From assembly GCF_018362775.1 (NCBI RefSeq), contig NZ_JAGYXY010000003.1, positions 468,846 through 532,845 of the forward strand: a stretch of DNA of 64,000 nt, read 5' to 3'. Each line of letters begins with the position of its first letter. Positions within the stretch are counted from its first letter, which is position 1. Positions 27,293 through 36,520 of this stretch are shown piece by piece. The stretch comes from Alistipes montrealensis (GTDB lineage Bacteria > Bacteroidota > Bacteroidia > Bacteroidales > Rikenellaceae). A model generated the notes under the pieces. The model saw only the letters and a list, made by a program, of their open reading frames with translations, did not search any database and was not told where the DNA came from. Both the position numbers and the translations under genes were made by a program.

Positions 27293-28666
27293 ATGGCAAA
27301 GGTCAAGAAAGCATTTTTCTGCAAAAACTGCGGATTCGAAGCCCCGAAATGGCTGGGACGCTGCCCCTCGTGCGGCGAGTGGAACTCATTCACCGAGGAG
27401 ATCATCGCCCGCGAAAGCGGTTCGGTTCCGGCAACCGTGGCGGGGCCCCTGCCTGTGGCAAAGCCCCAGCGCGTGAGGGACATCCGCGAAAGCGAGCACA
27501 TCCGGCTGGATCTGGGGAACCCCGAAGTCAACCGGGTGCTGGGCGGCGGCATGGTTCCGGGATCGCTGATCCTGGTGGGCGGCGAGCCGGGAATCGGCAA
27601 ATCGACCCTCTCGCTGCAAATCGCGCTGGCGGCGAACGGGCTGAAAACTCTCTACGTATCGGGCGAGGAGTCGGCCGAACAGATCAAGATGCGCGCGGGG
27701 CGTATCGGCATCGGCAACGACGAATGCCTGATCTACCCCGAAACATTGTTGGAAAATATCGTTGCACAGATCGCCGAGCACCAGCCCGACCTGGTGGTGA
27801 TCGACTCGATACAGACCATTTACACCGATCTCCTGGACTCGTCGGCAGGGAGCGTGTCGCAGATACGCGAATGCGCGGCGACGCTGCTCAAATATGCCAA
27901 ATCGACGGGAACGTCGATCTTCATCATCGGACACATCACCAAGGACGGTTCGATAGCCGGCCCCAAGATACTCGAACACATCGTCGACGTGGTTTTGCAG
28001 TTCGAAGGCGACAGCAACAACATCTACCGCATCCTGCGGGGTATTAAGAACCGTTTCGGCGCAACGTTCGAAATCGGGGTTTTCGAGATGCTCGACGCCG
28101 GGCTGAGGGGTGTGGACAATCCTTCGGAAATCCTGCTGACCCACTACGAGGAACCGCTCAGCGGCATCGCGGTAGGCGCTTCGGCCGACGGCGTAAGGCC
28201 TTACCTGATCGAGGTGCAGGCGCTGGTGAGCGGCGCGGCGTACGGCACGCCCCAGCGCTCGACGACAGGATACGACGCCCGGCGCATGAACATGCTGCTG
28301 GCCGTGCTGGAGAAACGCGTGGGGATGAAGATGTTCCAGAAGGACGTATTCCTGAATTTCGCGGGCGGATTCAAGGTCGCCGACCCGGGGCTGGACCTCG
28401 CGGTCGTGGCGGCGGTGATTTCGTCCTACTACGACCGTCCCGTAGCCGAGGGTGTCTGCTGTGCAGGCGAGATCGGCCTCTCGGGCGAAGTACGCCCCGC
28501 CCCCCGCACCGAACAGCGCATCAGCGAAGCGGCCCGGCTGGGATTCCGGCGCATCGTCGTATCGGGCTACCTGGCCAAAGGCGGCAAACGCCCCAAAGGC
28601 ATCGAGGTAGTTTCGATCAACAGCGTCGACCAACTCCCCAAAGCGCTATTCGCAGAATCCCTTTAA
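27293..28666 (+). CDS. radA: DNA repair protein RadA
   Basis: The protein has 457 residues from the ATG at 27293; the frame extends upstream but only over the previous gene. The N-terminal C4 zinc finger CKNCGFEAPKWLGRCPSCG is followed by a RecA-like ATPase with Walker A GEPGIGKST, the RadA-specific KNRFG motif (IKNRFGATFEIG), and a C-terminal Lon-like domain. RadA helps branch migration in recombinational repair. Length and motif order are normal. Confidence 0.97.
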   Translation: MAKVKKAFFCKNCGFEAPKWLGRCPSCGEWNSFTEEIIARESGSVPATVAGPLPVAKPQRVRDIRESEHIRLDLGNPEVNRVLGGGMVPGSLILVGGEPGIGKSTLSLQIALAANGLKTLYVSGEESAEQIKMRAGRIGIGNDECLIYPETLLENIVAQIAEHQPDLVVIDSIQTIYTDLLDSSAGSVSQIRECAATLLKYAKSTGTSIFIIGHITKDGSIAGPKILEHIVDVVLQFEGDSNNIYRILRGIKNRFGATFEIGVFEMLDAGLRGVDNPSEILLTHYEEPLSGIAVGASADGVRPYLIEVQALVSGAAYGTPQRSTTGYDARRMNMLLAVLEKRVGMKMFQKDVFLNFAGGFKVADPGLDLAVVAAVISSYYDRPVAEGVCCAGEIGLSGEVRPAPRTEQRISEAARLGFRRIVVSGYLAKGGKRPKGIEVVSINSVDQLPKALFAESL

Positions 28667-28675
28667 AGGGATTTT
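28656..28675 (+). terminator. Possible weak terminator at the end of radA
   Basis: The 18-bp palindrome AATCCCTTTAAAGGGATT spans the radA stop codon and ends in only four T, so termination may be partial. Confidence 0.35.
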
Positions 28676-28764
28676 AACAGTCGGTCATACGATCTGATTC
28701 CGGCAAGGCGCGCAGAAGTGCGGCGTCTGCCGAATTGCCGTCAATATGGAATAAAATTTGCTCT

Positions 28765-28785
28765 TCTTCCCGTAAAAAGGGAAGA
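28765..28785 (+). promoter_or_regulatory. Hairpin directly before a start codon
   Basis: TCTTCCC and GGGAAGA form a perfect 7-bp stem with loop GTAAAAA, ending 3 bases before the ATG at 28789. The right arm holds the only purine-rich sequence that could act as a ribosome-binding site, so the hairpin could limit translation. Regulatory role is inference. Confidence 0.4.
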
Positions 28786-28788
28786 GAG

Positions 28789-29757
28789 ATGCAAAAGAGA
28801 GTAGTCATACTGGGCGGCGTGGGATTCATCGGGACCCACCTGTGCCTGCGTCTGTTGAACGACGGGCACGAAGTCTTCTGCGTGGACATACGCGACACCG
28901 CCAATTCGCCGCTGCTGCGCGACATGCCGCCGCACCCGGAATTCCGGTACGTCCGCCACAATATCATCAACGCTTTCGGTATCCGCTGCGACGAGATTTA
29001 CAACCTCGCTGCGCCGTCGCGCGTCCGTTACAACAAAGCCCTGCCTGTCGAGACGCTCAAAGTCAGCGTACTGGGGTCGATAAACGCCCTCGACACGGCC
29101 CGTGCGGAACATGCCCGCATCCTCTACGCCTCCACGGGCGACGTTTACAATACGGGCTATCGCGACACGACTGTCGAGGCCGTAAACTGCTGTTCGACGC
29201 ACCACATCCTCGCCGAAGGAAAACGGGCGGGTGAAGCCCTGCACCGCGCCTACCAGTATGAATTCGGGGTCGACGCACGTATCGCACGCATCTTCAACAC
29301 CTACGGCAGCGGCGCCGACCTGATGGACCAGCGCGTAGTGATGAAGATGATCGTAGCGGCATTGCAGAACCGCGACATCCTGATCAACGGCAGCGGCGAG
29401 CAGTTGCGGACCTTCTGCTGGGTGGAGGATATCGTGGACGGGCTGGTGCTGCTGATGGAGGCCCCGCCGACAGAGACGACGCGCACGGTCAATTTCGGCA
29501 GCAACCACGAAGTGACGATCCGCGCGCTGGCCGAAAAGATCGTCGCCCTGACGGGCAGCCGCTCGAAGATCGTCCACGCCGAAGCGCGTATCAACGACAG
29601 CCGCCGCCGGACGCCCGACATCTCGGCGGCACGCCGCGAACTGGGATGGACGCCCCGAACACCGCTCGCCGAGGGACTGCGGCGCACGATCGGCTATGTC
29701 GAAAAAGAGCTTTCGGACAAGGCCTACGCAGGAATATCGTGGGTGGAAATAAGCTGA
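28789..29757 (+). CDS. NAD-dependent epimerase/dehydratase, UDP-glucuronate decarboxylase-like, active-site Tyr missing
   Basis: The protein has 322 residues from the ATG at 28789, chosen because the Rossmann motif GGVGFIGTH starts at residue 9. An upstream in-frame start at 28735 would cover the hairpin. The order of motifs follows UDP-glucuronate decarboxylases: YNLAAPSRVRYN, SVLGSINALDTA, ARIFNTYG, GEQLRTFCWVEDIVDGLV. In these short-chain enzymes the catalytic pair is YxxxK. Here the site reads LAEGK, so Lys is kept and Tyr is replaced by Leu, and the YASTGDVYN stretch is retained. Activity is doubtful or altered. No sugar-nucleotide genes are adjacent; a thioredoxin follows. Confidence 0.82.
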   Translation: MQKRVVILGGVGFIGTHLCLRLLNDGHEVFCVDIRDTANSPLLRDMPPHPEFRYVRHNIINAFGIRCDEIYNLAAPSRVRYNKALPVETLKVSVLGSINALDTARAEHARILYASTGDVYNTGYRDTTVEAVNCCSTHHILAEGKRAGEALHRAYQYEFGVDARIARIFNTYGSGADLMDQRVVMKMIVAALQNRDILINGSGEQLRTFCWVEDIVDGLVLLMEAPPTETTRTVNFGSNHEVTIRALAEKIVALTGSRSKIVHAEARINDSRRRTPDISAARRELGWTPRTPLAEGLRRTIGYVEKELSDKAYAGISWVEIS

Positions 29758-29793
29758 GAATATACGAACGGAATGCAATCACACCGAGAAAAT

Positions 29794-30120
29794 ATGACTG
29801 ACTTTGACAAGATTATCTGGCGGGACGCGCTGACGTTCATCGACTTTTTCGCCACCTGGTGCGGACCGTGCCAGTTGATGCGGCCCGCCGTCGACAAATT
29901 CCAGGAACGGATGAAAGGCCGGGTCGATGTCTATGCAATCGACATCGACGCCCCCGAGATGTCCGAAATCGTGCGGCGATACAACATCATGTCGGTTCCG
30001 ACACTGATGTTTTTCTGCCGCGGGGAGGTATTGTGGCGCGAGAGCGGCCGCGTCGGCTACGACCATCTGGTCAACGTGCTGGGCGAACTCGAAAAGCGCG
30101 AGCAGGTGATGCAGCCCTAA
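29794..30120 (+). CDS. Thioredoxin family protein
   Basis: The protein has 108 residues from the ATG at 29794 (29773 would add seven). It has the active-site motif WCGPC near residue 24 in FFATWCGPCQLM and the cis-proline region MSVPTLMFF. No signal peptide is present, so it is cytoplasmic. It likely reduces protein disulfides. Its stop overlaps the convergent AlkD-like gene by 4 bp, leaving no room for a terminator between them. Confidence 0.92.
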   Translation: MTDFDKIIWRDALTFIDFFATWCGPCQLMRPAVDKFQERMKGRVDVYAIDIDAPEMSEIVRRYNIMSVPTLMFFCRGEVLWRESGRVGYDHLVNVLGELEKREQVMQP

Positions 30121-30773
30121 ACCTCCAATCGCCAGGCCAGCTCCTCGTGGACGTAGTCTTCGGCAGGGAGCGAGCCCAGAGAACCGGCCGCGCGAAGTAC
30201 CGCCTGCCGGCTCTCTTCGTTTCGGACGCCAAGGGCCGTGAACAGCGCCACGGCTCCCTGCGCCAGCAGGTGCGCCTCCGCAGCGCCTGCAACGGCGGCA
30301 CGATGCACGGCTGCGGCAGCCGGATCGGCCCACGCCGGGGAAGGCTGCGGGACACGGGCGGCGGCCATCAGAACCGCATACTGCCGCAGATATCCGGCCT
30401 CGGGAACGATCCACTCCCCGAACAGCCGGGGGAAATTCCCGATGCGGTTCAGCAATGCGAAAGCCGCCTCCCCGGCCATCTCGGAGTTGAGAAGCCCGTC
30501 GCCCCAGAAAGCGAACTCTTCGGGCGTAAGGCGCGCAGGGTCGGCGATATGCAGTGCCGCGAGGCGCAGGCAGCGTACGTCCTGCCGCCAGAGGTACTTG
30601 GCAAAATCGTAGTCGGGAGCCTCGGCGCGGGCCAGCGTGCGGAGCGTCGGGAGGCTCACGCCGTAGTTCAGCCCGTAAGGCATACCGTAAAAGCGCATCG
30701 AATCGGCAACAGCACCGTTGCGCTCGCGGCGGAACGCCCCGAGCAGTGCCGCCATGCGGGAGGTAAAATCCAT
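30117..30773 (-). CDS. DNA alkylation repair protein (AlkC/AlkD-like HEAT-repeat family)
   Basis: The protein has 218 residues from the ATG at 30773 (MDFTSRMAALLGAFRRERNG); the frame runs upstream into the next gene without support. It is helical throughout with motifs of the DNA alkylation repair enzyme family, such as GVSLPTLRTLAR, WRQDVRCLRLAALHIAD and GDGLLNSEMAGEAAFALL. Family members are HEAT-repeat glycosylases that remove N3- and N7-alkyl purines, but many Bacteroidetes relatives are untested. It overlaps the thioredoxin stop. Confidence 0.8.
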   Translation of the reverse strand: MDFTSRMAALLGAFRRERNGAVADSMRFYGMPYGLNYGVSLPTLRTLARAEAPDYDFAKYLWRQDVRCLRLAALHIADPARLTPEEFAFWGDGLLNSEMAGEAAFALLNRIGNFPRLFGEWIVPEAGYLRQYAVLMAAARVPQPSPAWADPAAAAVHRAAVAGAAEAHLLAQGAVALFTALGVRNEESRQAVLRAAGSLGSLPAEDYVHEELAWRLEV

Positions 30774-30783
30774 CGGAATTTTT

Positions 30784-31677
30784 TTATTTGCGGCGCGGCA
30801 GAGCGACGTTGATCGTACGGCCGAATTCGAAGATCGGGAGCACGGCGCGGGCATATTCGCGGCCGCCCGAAATCACGATGCAGGTCGAGGGATCGGCCAC
30901 GCGGCATGCCACGACGTTGGTCTCCTTCGGGCCGGCTTCGAGGTCGCTCTTCGCGGCGCCCGAAGGCTCGATCTGCAACAGCACGATGTCGCCCGAAAGG
31001 TCGGTATCGGGAAGCAGTCCGGCGGCCGGGCTGAAACGGCAGACGATGTATTGTTTCTTGTCGGCCTGCGGATAGACCACATAGCGGCGGGTTTCGGTCG
31101 AAACGACACGCTTGCCGAGGAACAGTTCCAGGTAGCTCTGTTCCATGCGGTCGATCTCCTCCAGCGCAGCCTTGAGGCCTTCGCCGAAAACGTTCTCCCC
31201 CGCTTCGCCCGTAACGAGTTCGATACGGTGGCGGCGCAGCGAGAAAATCTGCGTAGCGGCGGCGCGTGCGGCATCCTCCAGCGCAGGCGTCGTCATGTCG
31301 GTCTTGTCAGGCTGCAGGCGGGCGAATTCCTGGTCGGAAGAGGCGTGCGAGAACACACGGGCCGACGCCGGGGCGGGCGCCGCAGCATTGAGATAGGTGT
31401 CGCCGTCCAGCAGGGCGATCTGCGCCCCCGTGACGCTCCACGTCGTTTTGTCCGTAAGCGGAGCGCGCACTCCGAGGTATTTCTGCGCATAGCGCGCATA
31501 AGGGCCGCTGAGGGTCACGTCGCACTCGACGGTAACGTCGACAGCAAGGATAGTCCGGGGCTGGGCAACGGTAATGCCGCCGGCGGTTTCGTTTGCACCC
31601 TGCAGGGCGATGTATGGATTCTGGGCCGAAATGCCGCCCGAGAGCAGCAGGGCAAAAGCCAAAAGTCTGAGTTTCAT
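30784..31677 (-). CDS. DUF4831 family exported protein
   Basis: This 297-residue protein has a signal peptide (MKLRLLAFALLLSGGISAQ) and a beta-rich body matching the DUF4831 proteins of Bacteroidales. These are periplasmic or surface proteins of unknown role. It has its own promoter at 31704-31734 and lies 10 bp upstream of the DNA alkylation repair gene, so the two are probably co-transcribed. Confidence 0.78.
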   Translation of the reverse strand: MKLRLLAFALLLSGGISAQNPYIALQGANETAGGITVAQPRTILAVDVTVECDVTLSGPYARYAQKYLGVRAPLTDKTTWSVTGAQIALLDGDTYLNAAAPAPASARVFSHASSDQEFARLQPDKTDMTTPALEDAARAAATQIFSLRRHRIELVTGEAGENVFGEGLKAALEEIDRMEQSYLELFLGKRVVSTETRRYVVYPQADKKQYIVCRFSPAAGLLPDTDLSGDIVLLQIEPSGAAKSDLEAGPKETNVVACRVADPSTCIVISGGREYARAVLPIFEFGRTINVALPRRK

Positions 31678-31703
31678 GGTCCGAAAATTTTAATGCGGTT
31701 TTA

Positions 31704-31734
31704 CAAATGTAGCTTATTTTCGCGTGTCGTCAAA
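31704..31734 (-). promoter_or_regulatory. Promoter of the DUF4831 gene
   Basis: On the reverse strand TTTG (31731-31734), a 19-bp spacer and TACATTTG (31704-31711) match the Bacteroidetes consensus. The -33 box overlaps the stop of the upstream methyltransferase gene. Confidence 0.8.
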
Positions 31735-32386
31735 ATTTCAGGTAAAAATCGCGGGTCAAGGCACGGTACTCCGGGGTATAGCATTCGTGCTGGCCCGTAC
31801 CGATGACCAGTTCGGACAGGTCGGGAGCCGCGGCGGTTTCACCCGCACGGGAAAACTCCATCAAGGCCCTTTTGGCCGGGCGGCGCGGCGTGGTTCGCAC
31901 GTCGGTGCGGCGCAAGAGGCCGAGCCGGCCAAAGCAGATCCCGAGAAAACGGTCGGCTTCGGTCGTGGGGAGAACGACGGCGAAACGGCCCCCGGGCGCC
32001 AGCAGGCGCAGGACAGCGTCGCGCAGTTCGTCGAAGGGAAGGTGCACGGCATGGCGGGCCGTGGTGCGGCCCTCGTCGGGACAGGTGAGCGAGTCGACGA
32101 AAAACGGCGGGTTGGAGACAATCAGGTCGAACGGCTCCGGGGCTTCGAACTCCTGTACGGGGCACTGCCTGAACACGACCCGGTCACCCCAGGGCGATGC
32201 GGCGGCATTCTCGCCGGCCTGCGAGACATCGTCGATGTCGACGCCCGTAACCAGCGCACCGGGCGCACGCTGGGCCAGCATCAGGGCGATCAGCCCCGTA
32301 CCCGTGCCCACGTCGAGGATTCGTTCGTCCTGCGGCCGCACCGCGGCCCATGCGCCCAGCAGGACCCCATCGGTGCCGACCTTCAT
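31730..32386 (-). CDS. tRNA1(Val) (adenine(37)-N6)-methyltransferase family protein, true start unclear
   Basis: From the ATG at 32386 the protein has 218 residues with the SAM-binding motif LDVGTGTGLIALM and the N6-adenine motif SNPPFF. It would modify A37 of tRNA-Val. Homologues start about 20 residues earlier with a conserved FKQFTI-xx-DRCPMKVGTDG block, and this block is encoded here in frame upstream (FRFKQFTICQDRCPM, from 32428). No ATG, GTG or TTG lies between it and the in-frame stop just upstream of it; only ATT (32434) or ATC (32431) could serve. So translation starts at a rare codon, or the N-terminus has been truncated by the AT-rich repeat at 32431-32463. Confidence 0.82.
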   Translation of the reverse strand: MKVGTDGVLLGAWAAVRPQDERILDVGTGTGLIALMLAQRAPGALVTGVDIDDVSQAGENAAASPWGDRVVFRQCPVQEFEAPEPFDLIVSNPPFFVDSLTCPDEGRTTARHAVHLPFDELRDAVLRLLAPGGRFAVVLPTTEADRFLGICFGRLGLLRRTDVRTTPRRPAKRALMEFSRAGETAAAPDLSELVIGTGQHECYTPEYRALTRDFYLKF

Positions 32387-32430
32387 CGGGCAACGGTCCT
32401 GACAAATCGTGAATTGTTTAAACCGGAAGA

Positions 32431-32463
32431 TAATTCTTAATTTTTAATTCTTAATTCTTAATT
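32431..32463. repeat. AT-rich tandem TTAATTC repeat at the methyltransferase start
   Basis: The unit TAATTCT / TTAATTCTTAATTC recurs three to four times with slight variation in 33 bp of a G+C-rich region. It replaces the place where the methyltransferase start codon would be expected. Confidence 0.75.
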
Positions 32464-32467
32464 GCGG

Positions 32468-33232
32468 CTATCGCAGATAGCCGTCAATGCCGGCGCCGAA
32501 CAGCGAAAAATCGTACCGCGCGGGGTCCCCGGCATCGAACACACGCAGGGCGGCCGTCAGCTCCTCGACGGCACGCCAGTCGTTCTGGCGGCGGGCAAGC
32601 AGCCCAAGCGCCCGCGCCATGTCGCCGACATGAACGTCGAGCGGCAGGTAGAGGGCCGACATCGGAATCGCCTGCCACTCGCCGAAATCCACGCCCCTGT
32701 CGTCGCGGCGCACCATCCAGCGCAGGTACATGCAGAGCCGTTTGCAGGCCGCTCCCTTCTCGATCGACGAGAGGTGCTTCTCGCAGCGCGGCGCATGGTC
32801 CCCGGCGAAAAATTCGCGGCGAAAGTCGGCCAACACGGCGGGCATGCTCTGCACGGCCTCGTAACGGCTCTCGAAAAAGGCCCCGATACCGCCGTAGCGC
32901 TCCTCCATGCGCCGCAGGGCCAGCACGAAATCGCGCAGGTCCTGGCCGTTGAAGGTGCGGTGGACATAGGACGAGAGCAGGGCCAGTTCGCGTTCAGAAG
33001 CATTGCGCACGAAATCCGCCGGGGCATCGTCCATGAAGTGCATCATACGGTGGCCGCTGCGAACGATGGCTTTGCGGTTGCCCCATGCGATCGTAGCAGA
33101 GAAAAAGCCTGCGATTTCGCGGTCGGCGCGGTCCGTATAGCGATGCGGAACCGAAATCGGGTCGTCGGCAATGAAATCGGGATTGTTGTACTTGTCGTGC
33201 AGTCGTTCGAGCAGTTCGCGGAGTTGTTCCAT
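32468..33232 (-). CDS. TIGR02757 family protein
   Basis: This 254-residue protein matches the TIGR02757 family widespread in Bacteroidetes: an N-terminal YNNPDFIADDPISVPHRY and a central GAACKRLCMYLRWMVRRD. The CRxNMYLRWMVR-type stretch resembles the helix-hairpin-helix region of DNA glycosylase-like proteins, but function is not established. Stop and start are 1 bp apart from the subtilase gene upstream, inside a long reverse operon. Confidence 0.88.
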   Translation of the reverse strand: MEQLRELLERLHDKYNNPDFIADDPISVPHRYTDRADREIAGFFSATIAWGNRKAIVRSGHRMMHFMDDAPADFVRNASERELALLSSYVHRTFNGQDLRDFVLALRRMEERYGGIGAFFESRYEAVQSMPAVLADFRREFFAGDHAPRCEKHLSSIEKGAACKRLCMYLRWMVRRDDRGVDFGEWQAIPMSALYLPLDVHVGDMARALGLLARRQNDWRAVEELTAALRVFDAGDPARYDFSLFGAGIDGYLR

Positions 33233-33233
33233 A

Positions 33234-34217
33234 CTATCGAAGCTGTTTCAGAATAAATTCGGTTCGGGGAACGCCGTAACCGATTTCGCAGTCGGGAGCA
33301 GCCGCATTCGTCGCCGAAGCCTGCAACAGGCGAATCAGCGATTCGCGCTCCATACGGCGGTATTCGAGCAGGCAGGCGCAGAGGCCCGAGATGACGGGAG
33401 TCGAGAAAGAAGTGCCTATCGGAGAGGCTCCGACGACCAAATCGGGTTTTACATAACCGGCATCCTCGCGTCCGACGCTGCTGGAACGGTAACGCGAATC
33501 ACCGCCGAAGTCACACGCCCCGACGGTAATGACCTGCCGGACATCGGCCGGAAAGCAGATATACCGCCATTTTTTGTTGCCCTCGTTGCCGGCGCTCTGC
33601 ACGAAAACCAGGTCGGGACGCGCCGTAAGCAGGCTGTCGAGGTAGCGCGAGAGCACCGAGGTGCGGCCATCGAGCATTCCGGGCGTATAGCCGTCGAAAT
33701 CGTCGAACGTCGTATAGCTGAGCGACGAAGAGATCACGTCGACATCGTGCGAGAGAAGCCATTCGATGCCGCGGATCATCTGTTGTTCTTCGGCGCGCGG
33801 CTCCACCGGAGCGCAATCCGTTTTCGCAAGGTAATACGCCGCACCCCATGCCAATCCGCAGATCGTATCGCCCGAGCGCCCTCCGAGATTGACGCAGACC
33901 TTCGTGCCGTGATCCTCGGAACCGACGTCGAAAAGGGCGTCGTCCCCACCGCCCGTGAAATCCTTCCAGGCGGCGACATGCAGCGACCGCGTCCAGCGGT
34001 TGGTGCGGAATCCACCGAAACCCGCGTCCAGCACCCCGATGCGGATATTCCGCCCACTGAGGTTCAGCGAGTCGAATGCCCGGCACATGGTCTGTCCGAC
34101 AGCGTGCGAATAAGTTCGGGAATAGTCCGAGGTCCAGCTCCCGCGCACTTCGCGCACGATGTCCCACAGGCCATAGCCGACAAGAACCGACAAGAGCAAC
34201 CAAAGCAGTTTCTTCAT
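33234..34217 (-). CDS. Membrane-anchored S8 (subtilisin-like) serine protease
   Basis: This 327-residue protein has an N-terminal hydrophobic anchor or uncleaved signal (about residues 3-20). The catalytic triad is visible: Asp in IGVLDAGFGGF, His in EDHGTKVC and Ser in GTSFSTPVISG, with the oxyanion Asn in SAGNEG. No pro-domain or C-terminal extension is seen, so it is a compact form. It probably acts in the periplasm. It is packed between lolD and the TIGR02757 gene with 1-bp gaps. Confidence 0.92.
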   Translation of the reverse strand: MKKLLWLLLSVLVGYGLWDIVREVRGSWTSDYSRTYSHAVGQTMCRAFDSLNLSGRNIRIGVLDAGFGGFRTNRWTRSLHVAAWKDFTGGGDDALFDVGSEDHGTKVCVNLGGRSGDTICGLAWGAAYYLAKTDCAPVEPRAEEQQMIRGIEWLLSHDVDVISSSLSYTTFDDFDGYTPGMLDGRTSVLSRYLDSLLTARPDLVFVQSAGNEGNKKWRYICFPADVRQVITVGACDFGGDSRYRSSSVGREDAGYVKPDLVVGASPIGTSFSTPVISGLCACLLEYRRMERESLIRLLQASATNAAAPDCEIGYGVPRTEFILKQLR

Positions 34218-34218
34218 G

Positions 34219-34883
<665 letters not shown>

Positions 34884-34887
<4 letters not shown>

Positions 34888-35684
34888 TCGAAACGGTATT
34901 TTTCGTTAATGGCGGCAATGGTTTTCGCGACACCGGCAATGTCGCTCCGCAGATAGTCGGGATAGCCGACATAGTAGGCCGACATGCCGATGAAACTGTT
35001 GCACAGCGGATCACGGAGCAGCGCCCGCCACAACTGGCGCGAGTCCATATGAAAATCGGCATGGACATCGCTGGCGGAAAAATGGTTTATCGCATTTATC
35101 TTGCTCTGGTTGTACGAATCGACCCGGTCCGCAAAAGTCCCCAGTTGCCGGTAACAGCCCAACACCTGCATCAACAACTCCTTATCCCCGACAAACTGAA
35201 TCACACCCGAACTTTTCAACACTTCGAAAGCGTCGTTCTGAACTTCGACGCTGCGCATCGTGCCCAGCAGCGACACGTAACGGTCGAGCGAATCCATCGG
35301 TATGAGGTCTACGTTCCGTCCGTAATGATCGAACATCAGCATTCCGTCCTGATCGAAACGCAGCTTCTCGCAGCAGTTGTCACGCAGGCCGAGGTTGGTT
35401 TTCAACTCTTCATAAACCAACAACATAGTCGTGCGAACCTGCCGCTGGCGCTGCCAGCGCTCGATCAGGCCGCTGCCCGCAAAAGTTATCACGATACCGA
35501 GGATCACTACCGACAACTGAAGCATGTATTCGCGCCAGGTCCAGCGACCCGGTTTCCGGGCCGGGGCACTCCCCGATTGCCCGGAACGAGGACCCGAACG
35601 GCCGGAACGGTGTCCGCTGCGCCGGCCGGACGGTTTTCCGGGGGATTTTTCCGCGGCATTCGCCGCAGGTCGTTCGTTTGCCAT
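34884..35684 (-). CDS. Single-pass membrane protein with basic low-complexity N-terminus
   Basis: The protein has 266 residues from the ATG at 35684. A cytoplasmic Ser/Gly/Arg-rich tail (about residues 14-47) precedes one membrane segment (about 54-74, [17 protein letters not shown]) and an alpha-helical periplasmic region. The segment and following helix recall the DUF6090-type proteins of Bacteroidetes, but I am not certain. No enzymatic motif is seen. It lies 2 bp after folP and overlaps lolD by 4 bp, so it is translated together with them. Confidence 0.68.
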
Positions 35685-35686
35685 AA

Positions 35687-36520
35687 CTATCTGCTGTTTT
35701 GTCTGTATGCTTCGAAAAGCCGGATCGTATCCACAGCCTCCCGCACGTCGTGGACGCGCAAAATCGCCGCACCCTGGCGCAGGCACTCCCAGCCCAGGGC
35801 AACGGTTCCGGCGAGCGATTCGGCGGGTGTCGCATCGAGCACCTTATAGATCATCGACTTACGGGAAAGGCCAGCCAGCACGGGATACCCCAGCGCGCAG
35901 AGGCGGTGCAGGCCCGCGAGCAATTCGTAGTTCTGCTCCGTGGTCTTGGCGAAGCCGAACCCGGGATCGAGAACGATATTTTCCCGCCGGATACCCGCCA
36001 CGAGCATCGTTTCGGTACGGCGGCGGAAGTAGTCCACGACTTCGGTGGTGATGTCGCGCCGGTAGTCGGTCTGCGACTGCATCGTCTTGGGGTCGCCCTT
36101 CATGTGCATCGCAATGTACGGCACGCCGTATTTTGCCACGACGGAGAGCATCTCAGGGTCGAGTTCCCCGGCCGAGATGTCGTTGACGACGAGCGGGCCG
36201 AACGCATCGACGGCTTTCGCGGCGACTTCCGAGCGGAAGGTATCGACCGAAACGGCCATGCCGGGAGCCACCCTCCGCACGGTCTCCACACCCAGCGTCA
36301 CGCGCCGCCACTCTTCGTCGGGCGAAACCTCCCCGGCCCCCGGGCGCGAAGAATACCCTCCGACATCGATCAGCTCCGCCCCTTCGGACACCGCCTCACG
36401 GACGCGCCGTTCGACGGCTTCGGCCTCCGGGGTACGGCTGCCGGCATAGAACGAATCGGGGGTGACGTTCAGGATCGCCATCACCCGCGGTATGGAAAAA
36501 TCAGGCATTACGGGCTTCAT
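35687..36520 (-). CDS. folP: Dihydropteroate synthase
   Basis: This 277-residue enzyme contains the standard motifs: MAILNVTPDSFYAG (pterin/phosphate site), ELIDVGGYSSRPGA, VSVDTFRSEVA, VNDISAG, IVLDPGFGFAKT, PVLAGLSRKSMIY and ILRVHDV. It joins p-aminobenzoate to the dihydropterin in folate synthesis. Its 5' end overlaps coaE by 20 bp. In many Bacteroidetes folP is next to cdaA; here cdaA is about 12 kb away. Confidence 0.97.
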   Translation of the reverse strand: MKPVMPDFSIPRVMAILNVTPDSFYAGSRTPEAEAVERRVREAVSEGAELIDVGGYSSRPGAGEVSPDEEWRRVTLGVETVRRVAPGMAVSVDTFRSEVAAKAVDAFGPLVVNDISAGELDPEMLSVVAKYGVPYIAMHMKGDPKTMQSQTDYRRDITTEVVDYFRRRTETMLVAGIRRENIVLDPGFGFAKTTEQNYELLAGLHRLCALGYPVLAGLSRKSMIYKVLDATPAESLAGTVALGWECLRQGAAILRVHDVREAVDTIRLFEAYRQNSR

